DNA of 28,796 nucleotides, taken from an uncultured Lachnospiraceae bacterium (GTDB taxonomy: Bacteria; Bacillota; Clostridia; Lachnospirales; Lachnospiraceae). The stretch lies in contig CAJTPO010000056.1 in assembly GCA_910578115.1 (NCBI GenBank), positions 1 to 28,796 on the forward strand, written 5' to 3'. The notes below the pieces were generated by a model. That model was not told where the DNA came from and ran no database searches. It worked only from the letters and a program-made list of their open reading frames with translations. The position numbers and the translations under genes are program-made. Of the stretch, positions 24,237 through 28,796 are shown piece by piece. Within the stretch, counting starts at the first letter, position 1. Each line of letters begins with the position of its first letter.

Positions 24237-24398
24237 AGTCTCATTTCAGTCTCATGTAGTCTCAAACAGCCTGGAACCGCTTCGAGACTGAAAAAGTGCG
24301 GTTTTTCAAGGGTTTACAGGAATGAGTTATATCAAGTCTCATTTCAAGTCTCAAATCAGTCTCATTTTTTCATATAATTTTGAGACTGACTTGAGACT
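24237..24398. repeat. helically phased AGTCTCA repeat array
   Basis: Six direct AGTCTCA copies start at 24237, 24248, 24258, 24335, 24347 and 24358. Inverted copies lie at 24381 and 24392, with a partial one (GAGACT) at 24284. Within clusters the spacing is 10-12 bases, one helical turn. The second half is also a long dyad: 24346-24364 pairs with 24381-24399 (TGAGACTGACTTGAGACTT) with one mismatch over 19 bp and a T-rich loop. It occupies the gap between the AlbA_2 gene and the right attachment site. A regulator- or accessory-protein-binding array is likely. Confidence 0.8.
24275..24306 (+). terminator. probable terminator of the AlbA_2 gene
   Basis: AACCGC (24275-24280) pairs with GCGGTT (24298-24303), with the partial GAGACT copy in the loop, and the 3' arm runs into TTTTT. 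It lies 45 bases after the stop codon. Confidence 0.5.
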
Positions 24399-24461
24399 TA
24401 AGGAGTTGATTCGTTGATGGGTTATAAAATGAAGCAGACCTGTTTTGTCATATTTTTTCAT

Positions 24462-24489
24462 GTTGTTCTTACAAAATCGCCCCATCTGC
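24462..24489. other. attachment site, right end (arm plus core)
   Basis: Arm GTTGTTCTTA (24462-24471), thirteen bases, then core TCTGC (24485-24489), after which cotJC coding sequence resumes. It mirrors the arm at 19855-19864. In the circle the two arms would be 28 bases apart with the dyad centre between T and C of the core. Confidence 0.75.
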
Positions 24490-24891
24490 GGCCATATCCT
24501 CAGTCAGATCCGTAATGATATCCCCTTTTGACTGGAACTCACAGGCATTGAACGGCACACCACCCGCGGCCTGTGGCCAGATTCCGATGGTATGATCCAC
24601 ATAATAATTGGCAAATCCGGATTCCTCGATTTCTTCCATGGAGAGATTTTTGGTCAGCTGATGGACGATAGCGGCCACCATTTCAAGGTGAGCCAGTTCT
24701 TCTGTGCCGATATCGGTCAGTACTGCAGCCACCTCTCTGTATGGGCAGGCGTAGCGTTGTGACAGGTAGCGCATGGAGGCGCCCATCTCACCATCGGGTC
24801 CGCCGTACTGGCTGATGATTGCCTGCGCCAGCATGGCGTTAGGCGCTTTGATGTTGACAGGAAATTCAAGTCTTCTTTCATAATTCCACAT
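24469..24891 (-). CDS. cotJC: cotJC 5' segment, truncated by the inserted element
   Basis: Encodes the first two-thirds of CotJC: MWNYERRLEFPVNIKAPNA, then SQYGGPDGEMGASMRYLSQR, DIGTEELAHLEMV (metal-ligand Glu/His region of the Mn-catalase fold), NYYVDHTIGIWPQAAGG and DLTEDMAA. After DMAA the next five codons (DGAIL) and the stop at 24469 come from the element, so the present product would lack the last 66 residues. The ATG shares one base with the cotJB stop. Excision restores a 201-residue protein of normal length. CotJC and its partners form part of the spore coat in Bacillus and Clostridia. Confidence 0.92.
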   Translation of the reverse strand: MWNYERRLEFPVNIKAPNAMLAQAIISQYGGPDGEMGASMRYLSQRYACPYREVAAVLTDIGTEELAHLEMVAAIVHQLTKNLSMEEIEESGFANYYVDHTIGIWPQAAGGVPFNACEFQSKGDIITDLTEDMAADGAIL

Positions 24892-25166
24892 TAAGCACAG
24901 CCTCCTTCCCAGGGCATAGGCAGGGTCGCCCATTTCCAGTCGCCGCAGTCGGATGTGTCGGCAAGAGCCAGTGTCAGGGGACCAAATTTTTCAGAGTATT
25001 CTTTTTTGGCCTGATTCGTCATACGATTATAGTGGTTATAATATTCCATGGCGTTTCGGTCGGTAGGATGGGTGTCAAGGTAGAGGGCAAGCTCGATGAC
25101 TACGAAATCCAGAACGCCGATATCATGGAGCAGTTTTTCCTGCTCGTTTGCAAAGTGCATATTCAT
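24891..25166 (-). CDS. cotJB: spore coat protein CotJB
   Basis: 91 residues with the family's marks: LLHDIGVLDFVVIELALYLD near the N-terminus, THPTDRNAMEYYNHYN, and the acidic/aromatic C-terminus FGPLTLALADTSD followed by WKWATLPMPWEGG. It is part of the CotJ coat sub-complex, made in the mother cell. The ATG at 25166 overlaps the cotJA stop by four bases, and its own stop overlaps the cotJC start by one, so the three genes are one coupled operon. The second ATG two codons in is an alternative start. Confidence 0.95.
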   Translation of the reverse strand: MNMHFANEQEKLLHDIGVLDFVVIELALYLDTHPTDRNAMEYYNHYNRMTNQAKKEYSEKFGPLTLALADTSDCGDWKWATLPMPWEGGCA

Positions 25167-25336
25167 GATTTACAGCATCTCCTTCCTGTGAATGGTTTGT
25201 CAAGCTCCGGGAAGATGGTTCCTGCACAGTAGCCTTCTTCCAGATTATCGCAGATTCCGTTGAAATGCTGCCAGGGAACATAGGCCATTGCAACAGGAAA
25301 CTTGTCAATATTATCTCTGTACATATAGTCTTTCAT
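25163..25336 (-). CDS. cotJA: spore coat associated protein CotJA
   Basis: Short gene of 57 residues beginning MKDYMYRDNIDKFPVAMAYV and carrying the family core PWQHFNGICDNLEEGYCAGT and IFPELDKPF. The Val-Ala-Met-Ala-Tyr-Val-Pro-Trp-Gln stretch and the TIFPELDKPF box identify CotJA. GGAAAGGA lies just before the ATG at 25336. It is the first gene of cotJABC, with a sporulation-type promoter element upstream. Its product recruits or partners the other CotJ proteins in the coat of known species. Confidence 0.92.
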   Translation of the reverse strand: MKDYMYRDNIDKFPVAMAYVPWQHFNGICDNLEEGYCAGTIFPELDKPFTGRRCCKS

Positions 25337-25373
25337 GAAGTTTCCTTTCCATATTTTCAGATGTTTTTAATAA

Positions 25374-25400
25374 TATATTATGATATAATCATAGCCGCGT
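25374..25400 (-). promoter_or_regulatory. sporulation-type (sigma-K/sigma-E) promoter of cotJABC
   Basis: On the minus strand AC (25400-25399), a 16-base spacer and CATAATATA (25382-25374) match the sigma-K pattern AC-N16-CATANNNTA. The -10 also fits sigma-E, though no good sigma-E -35 is visible. It lies about 40 bases before the cotJA start. The late mother-cell sigma factor is the tentative choice. Confidence 0.5.
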
Positions 25401-25623
25401 GTTTGCGTTTGGGGAATTTTTGCGTTTAACATGGACACATAATTTTCACATTTTGATAAGATTCGTAACACATTTGTACGGTACATTTATAAGAGTGCCT
25501 GTTCGAAAGCGCTGTTGGAAGCATCGGGCAGTGTAATGCCCGGCAGTGCAGTATCAGACAACATCAAGCGATATAGAGCAGATGCAGGTCGAATATTCCT
25601 GGATAGAAGGGAGGAATTTTGCT
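25401..25623. other. intergenic leader between cotJ and the ABC transporter
   Basis: No gene seen. It has a TGTAC-G-GTACA palindrome at 25475-25485, a TTATAA at 25487-25492 that could be a -10 without a good -35, and a small hairpin (CGGGCA at 25525-25530 with TGCCCG at 25537-25542) in what would be the 5' leader of the transporter mRNA. The ribosome site AAGGGAGG is at 25607-25614. Confidence 0.35.
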
Positions 25624-26586
25624 TTGATACAGGTAGAAAATATAAGCAAAAGATATGGAAGCCATATGGCGGTGGATGGGCTGTCATTTACGGTAGAAAA
25701 AGGTCAGATCTACGGATTCCTGGGACCTAATGGTGCGGGAAAATCCACAACGATGAACATTATGACAGGCTACATAGCTGCCAGCAGTGGAACAGTGAAA
25801 ATAAATGGTTTTGATATTCTGACGGAGCCGGAGAAGGCGAAGAAGTGTATCGGTTATCTGCCGGAGATACCGCCGTTATATACGGATATGACGGTATATG
25901 AATATCTGCTGTTTGTGGCGGAACTGAAAAAAGTTCCCAAAAAGGAGCGTGTCCATCATGTAGACGAGATCATTGATAAAACCCAATTGGAAGAAGCAGC
26001 GGGGCGTCTGATCCGAAATCTTTCCAAAGGTTATAAGCAGCGTACCGGGCTGGCCCAGGCGTTGATCGGCTATCCGGAGGTGTTGATCCTGGATGAGCCG
26101 ATGGTAGGGCTTGATCCGAAGCAGATTCTGGAGATGCGGGATCTGATCAGGGAACTTTCCGTAGAGCATACCATTCTTCTGAGTTCTCATATTCTGTCGG
26201 AGGTAAGCGCTGTCTGCGATCATATTATGATCATATCGGGAGGAAAGCTGGCGGCCAGTGGTTCGCCGGAAGAACTGCAGGAGAGGATGCAGGGCAGAAC
26301 CAAAATGGAGGTTGTCGTTCTCGGCGAAAAGGAACAGGCGGAGGAGATTCTGCAGGGTATCGGTCAGATTATATCCTGCATGATCGAACCGGCAGAGGAG
26401 TCCGGCAGCATAAGGATAGAACTGGATGTGGCGGACAATGCAGATATCCGTAAAGAGTTATCTGTGGCGCTGGCGGGAGCCGGTATGCCGATCCTGTCCA
26501 TGAACCGGCAGGAGAGGACATTGGAAGATATTTTCCTGGAACTCACCGGAGAGGCCGCGCAAGAAGCGGAATGTATGAGGGCGTAA
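25624..26586 (+). CDS. ABC transporter ATP-binding protein (GldA-like)
   Basis: 320-residue ATPase of an ABC-2 exporter. Walker A GPNGAGKST at 34-42, LPEIPPLYTDMTVYEYL after the Q-loop, signature NLSKGYKQRTGLAQ, Walker B VLILDEPMVGLDP and LSSHILSEV are all present, followed by a C-terminal regulatory tail ending in TLEDIFLELTGE. The TTG at 25624 is the best start: AAGGGAGG lies nine bases upstream and translation begins IQVENISKRYG, as in homologues. An ATG at 25546 has no ribosome site and would add 26 unrelated residues. It pairs with the next gene (15-base gap), whose fused GldF-GldG form marks this as a Gld-type transporter. In gliding Bacteroidetes such transporters support motility; here the substrate is unknown. 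Confidence 0.92.
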   Translation: MIQVENISKRYGSHMAVDGLSFTVEKGQIYGFLGPNGAGKSTTMNIMTGYIAASSGTVKINGFDILTEPEKAKKCIGYLPEIPPLYTDMTVYEYLLFVAELKKVPKKERVHHVDEIIDKTQLEEAAGRLIRNLSKGYKQRTGLAQALIGYPEVLILDEPMVGLDPKQILEMRDLIRELSVEHTILLSSHILSEVSAVCDHIMIISGGKLAASGSPEELQERMQGRTKMEVVVLGEKEQAEEILQGIGQIISCMIEPAEESGSIRIELDVADNADIRKELSVALAGAGMPILSMNRQERTLEDIFLELTGEAAQEAECMRA

Positions 26587-26601
26587 AGGAGGACAGAGAC
26601 G

Positions 26602-28725
26602 ATGATGGCAATTTATAAAAGAGAACTGAAATCCTTTTTTCATTCTTTTGTTGGATGGCTGTTTCTGGCAGCCACATTGTTTATGATGGGCATCTATTTT
26701 ACGGTATATAATATCATGTCGGGGTATCCGACAATTTCCTATGTACTGCAGAGCATAGTATTTCTTTTTATCCTGACCATTCCGATCCTGACCATGCGTG
26801 TTCTTTCAGAGGACAGGAAGTACAGGACGGACCAATTGATTCTTACGGCGCCGGTTTCAGTGGGGCGGATCGTGCTGGGCAAGTACCTGGCGCTGGTGAC
26901 GGTTCTGGCGATCCCGGCAGTGATCATCGGCCTTACGCCGCCTTTCCTGATGCGTGCAGGGGCGTTCCAGACAGGAATCTCCTATGCTTCTCTGGCGGGT
27001 TTTTTCCTGTATGGCTGTCTGGGACTGGCTATTGGGCTGTTTCTGTCGTCATTGACGGAAAGTGTTGTGATTGCGGCGGTGTTGACGCTGATCGTATTGT
27101 TCTCAGGATATATTATGGCGGGGCTGTGCAGTATGATTTCCAGCGCCGGTACAGGTGTCTTTGCGGAATCTCTCTCGAAGGTGTTGTACTGTTTTGATAT
27201 GATCGGAAGGTTTGATGCACTTTCCAACGGTTATTTTCAGGTGGAGTCGATGGCATATTTTGTCACGCTCACGGTTTTTGTCCTGTTTTGCACGACACAG
27301 TCGATTCAGAAACGTCGATACAGTGTGTCGGGAAAAGGGATCCGTCTGGGAACCTACAGTGTGATGGGGATCGTAGCGGCTGCCGTGGTGACGATTCTGA
27401 TCAATCTTGGATTGAATTATGTGCCGGACCGGTATACCGCTTTTGATGTGACGGCAAATAAGCTGTATACCCTGACGGAAGATACGAAGGAGATGATTGG
27501 CAGTCTGCAGGAGGATGTGACTATCTACGTGCTGGCAGATGAGGCGGCAAAGGATGAAGATCTGGACAAGACGCTGCAACAGCTCAAAAACCTGTCAGGG
27601 CATGTGACGGTAAGCTATGTCGATCCGTTGGCAAATCCGAAATTTTACTATAATTATACGGAAGAGGAGCCGGTAAACAACAGTCTGATTGTGGAGGGGT
27701 CAAAGGGCAGCGTTGTGATCAGTTACGATGATATTTATCAGTATGATATGAATTACAGCAGCTATCAGTACACGCTGACGGGGTATGACGGTGAGGGACA
27801 GATCCTTTCCGCAATCTCCAGGGTGATGATGGAAGAGCAGCCGAAGTTGTATCTGATTATGGGTCATGATGAGCTGGCCTTTGAGGAATCTTTTTTGAAT
27901 ATGCTGGAGAAGGAAAATCTTGCGTATGAAAATCTGAACCTGAATACGGTGGATGAGGTTCCGGAGGATGCGCAGGGGATCATTATAAATGCCCCTGCCG
28001 GAGATTACTCGGAGGAAGATGTAGACAAAATACTGCGTTATCTGGAACAGGGCGGCAATGCGCTGATCGCACCGGTTTGGACGGACAGCGAAATGCAGGG
28101 CTTTGCGCGGATTCTGGATTACTACGGGGTGTCTTTGGTGGATGGACTGATCATTGAGGAAGACAGGGAGCATTATTACCAGATTCCCTATTGGCTGTTT
28201 CCTGAGGTGGAAGATACAGACGTAACGCAGCGTGTGTCCGGCGGGGCTGTATTTGTTCCCTATGCAAGCGGACTTATGTATGAGGAGGATGAGGACGATC
28301 TGCTTTATACGCCGTTTCTTATGACCAGCAGCGACGCATTCAGCAAGCAGGATATTTTTGACGGGGAGGATTACAGCAGAAGTACGGATGCTGTTGACGG
28401 ACCCTTCGTGATCGGTTTGAGCATAGAGAAAGCTGTTGGTGAGGGAACGGTCTCTAAAGCAGCCATTGTGTCTTCAGAACAGATATTTACTTCAGCTGCG
28501 GACAAAGTGGTGCCGGGTTATAATATGAAGTTGTTCGGCAGCATTGTAAGCAGTCTGGCGGAGCGTGAGAGTTCTGTGTCTGTTCCGGTGAAGTATTTTG
28601 ATATCGGCTATCTGACCTTCACTGCACGTACGGTCTATGTTGTAGGATTTGTGTCGATTATTGTACTGCCGCTTGGATGTCTGCTGATCGGTCTGGTCAT
28701 CTGGCTGCGGCGAAGAAGACTGTGA
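26602..28725 (+). CDS. GldF-GldG fusion: ABC-2 permease plus auxiliary domain
   Basis: 707 residues. The first 240 are an ABC-2 permease with six hydrophobic helices and the RVLSEDRKYRTDQLILTAPV loop of GldF-type proteins. After a linker helix (about 250-270) comes an extracytoplasmic GldG/ABC_transp_aux part: FDVTANKLYTLTEDTKEMI, VTIYVLADE, LYLIMGHDE and LEQGGNALIAPVW. One last helix and a basic tail (WLRRRR) end the chain. GldF and GldG are separate in Bacteroidetes but fused in many Firmicutes. The gene has AGGAGG nine bases upstream and follows its ATPase. Substrate unknown. After the stop (28726-28796) only a GC-rich hairpin is seen. Confidence 0.9.
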   Translation: MMAIYKRELKSFFHSFVGWLFLAATLFMMGIYFTVYNIMSGYPTISYVLQSIVFLFILTIPILTMRVLSEDRKYRTDQLILTAPVSVGRIVLGKYLALVTVLAIPAVIIGLTPPFLMRAGAFQTGISYASLAGFFLYGCLGLAIGLFLSSLTESVVIAAVLTLIVLFSGYIMAGLCSMISSAGTGVFAESLSKVLYCFDMIGRFDALSNGYFQVESMAYFVTLTVFVLFCTTQSIQKRRYSVSGKGIRLGTYSVMGIVAAAVVTILINLGLNYVPDRYTAFDVTANKLYTLTEDTKEMIGSLQEDVTIYVLADEAAKDEDLDKTLQQLKNLSGHVTVSYVDPLANPKFYYNYTEEEPVNNSLIVEGSKGSVVISYDDIYQYDMNYSSYQYTLTGYDGEGQILSAISRVMMEEQPKLYLIMGHDELAFEESFLNMLEKENLAYENLNLNTVDEVPEDAQGIIINAPAGDYSEEDVDKILRYLEQGGNALIAPVWTDSEMQGFARILDYYGVSLVDGLIIEEDREHYYQIPYWLFPEVEDTDVTQRVSGGAVFVPYASGLMYEEDEDDLLYTPFLMTSSDAFSKQDIFDGEDYSRSTDAVDGPFVIGLSIEKAVGEGTVSKAAIVSSEQIFTSAADKVVPGYNMKLFGSIVSSLAERESSVSVPVKYFDIGYLTFTARTVYVVGFVSIIVLPLGCLLIGLVIWLRRRRL

Positions 28726-28763
28726 AGCACTGTTACACTTATAGTAAACCTCCATCATGCGCA

Positions 28764-28781
28764 GCCTGCCGTCTGGCGGGC
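28764..28781 (+). terminator. GC-rich hairpin after the ABC transporter operon
   Basis: GCCTGCC (28764-28770) and GGCGGGC (28775-28781) pair with one G-U wobble around a GTCT loop. No T-run follows before the window ends, so terminator function is uncertain. Confidence 0.3.
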
Positions 28782-28796
28782 CGCATGGCCATCCAT

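Larger units (their letters stand above)
19840..24484. mobile_element. 4,645-bp serine-recombinase element inserted in cotJC
   Basis: The left boundary is TCTGC at 19840-19844 and the right boundary is the second TCTGC at 24485-24489; cotJC coding sequence is on both outer sides. From left to right the element holds a large serine recombinase and a small CDS (minus strand), a decayed AbiH gene and an AlbA_2/HTH gene (plus strand), and a set of AGTCTCA repeats. There are no phage structural or conjugation genes. Each end has a copy of GTTGTTCTTA or its complement pointing inward, which would become the two arms of attP in the excised circle. The organisation resembles the non-prophage excisable elements found in sporulation genes of other Firmicutes. 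Confidence 0.88.

Noticed and set aside
24231..24400. CRISPR array in the AGTCTCA repeats.
   Set aside because: The units are 7 bases long, occur in both orientations and have 3-5 base gaps. No spacer-sized intervals and no cas genes are present.
25546..25623. ATG start at 25546 for the ABC ATPase.
   Set aside because: No ribosome site; the TTG at 25624 has AAGGGAGG and gives the N-terminus usual for the family.

Overview
The window comes from a spore-forming, anaerobic-type Firmicute, most likely a gut Lachnospiraceae-like Clostridium. The evidence is a cotJABC spore-coat operon, strong AGGAGG-type ribosome sites with occasional TTG starts, a Clostridia-style HTH/ABC/large-serine-recombinase repertoire, and moderate G+C with a clearly AT-richer stretch in the middle. 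This assignment is inference from gene content.

Bases 1-14.8 kb (+ strand) are a cell-surface polysaccharide locus. Two galactofuranosyltransferase-like GT2 enzymes (the second a close architectural match to mycobacterial GlfT2) and UDP-galactopyranose mutase point to a galactofuranose-containing glycan. An ABC-2 permease/ATPase pair of the Wzm/Wzt type would export it. Between them sits an AT-richer module. A WecE-type aminotransferase makes dTDP-Fuc4N, a MaoC-like hydratase and a GNAT acyltransferase could put a (hydroxy)acyl group on the 4-amine, an ArnC/GtrB-like enzyme could load the sugar on undecaprenyl phosphate, two small EamA/SMR proteins resemble the ArnE/ArnF flippase, and a polytopic GT-C-like protein could attach the sugar outside the cell. 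Then come a small XRE regulator and an 831-residue Fe-S/FrhB-like protein fused to a polysaccharide pyruvyl transferase. Two genes of this module each carry an exact G9 homopolymer in frame, which suggests phase variation of the surface decoration.

Bases 14.8-19.6 kb are a patchwork of accessory DNA: a frameshifted conserved hypothetical, an intact Fic protein (both G+C-rich), a decayed bacteriocin/peptide-type ABC exporter, and on the minus strand a zinc macrodomain protein plus class M sirtuin (SirTM) pair, divergent from an HxlR regulator.

Bases 19.6-25.4 kb are the most striking part. The minus-strand cotJABC operon is intact through cotJA and cotJB, but cotJC is split. Its 5' two-thirds lies at 24485-24891 and its 3' third at 19641-19844, separated by a 4,645-bp element. 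The element carries a large serine recombinase, a small CDS, a decayed AbiH gene, an AlbA_2/Schlafen-type regulator and an array of AGTCTCA repeats. Joining the halves at the shared TCTGC core restores an uninterrupted 201-codon cotJC, and the circularised element would carry 10-bp inverted arms centred on that core. This is the layout of developmentally excised elements such as sigK/skin, here in a coat gene.

Bases 25.4-28.8 kb hold an ABC transporter made of an ATPase with a TTG start and a GldF-GldG fusion.
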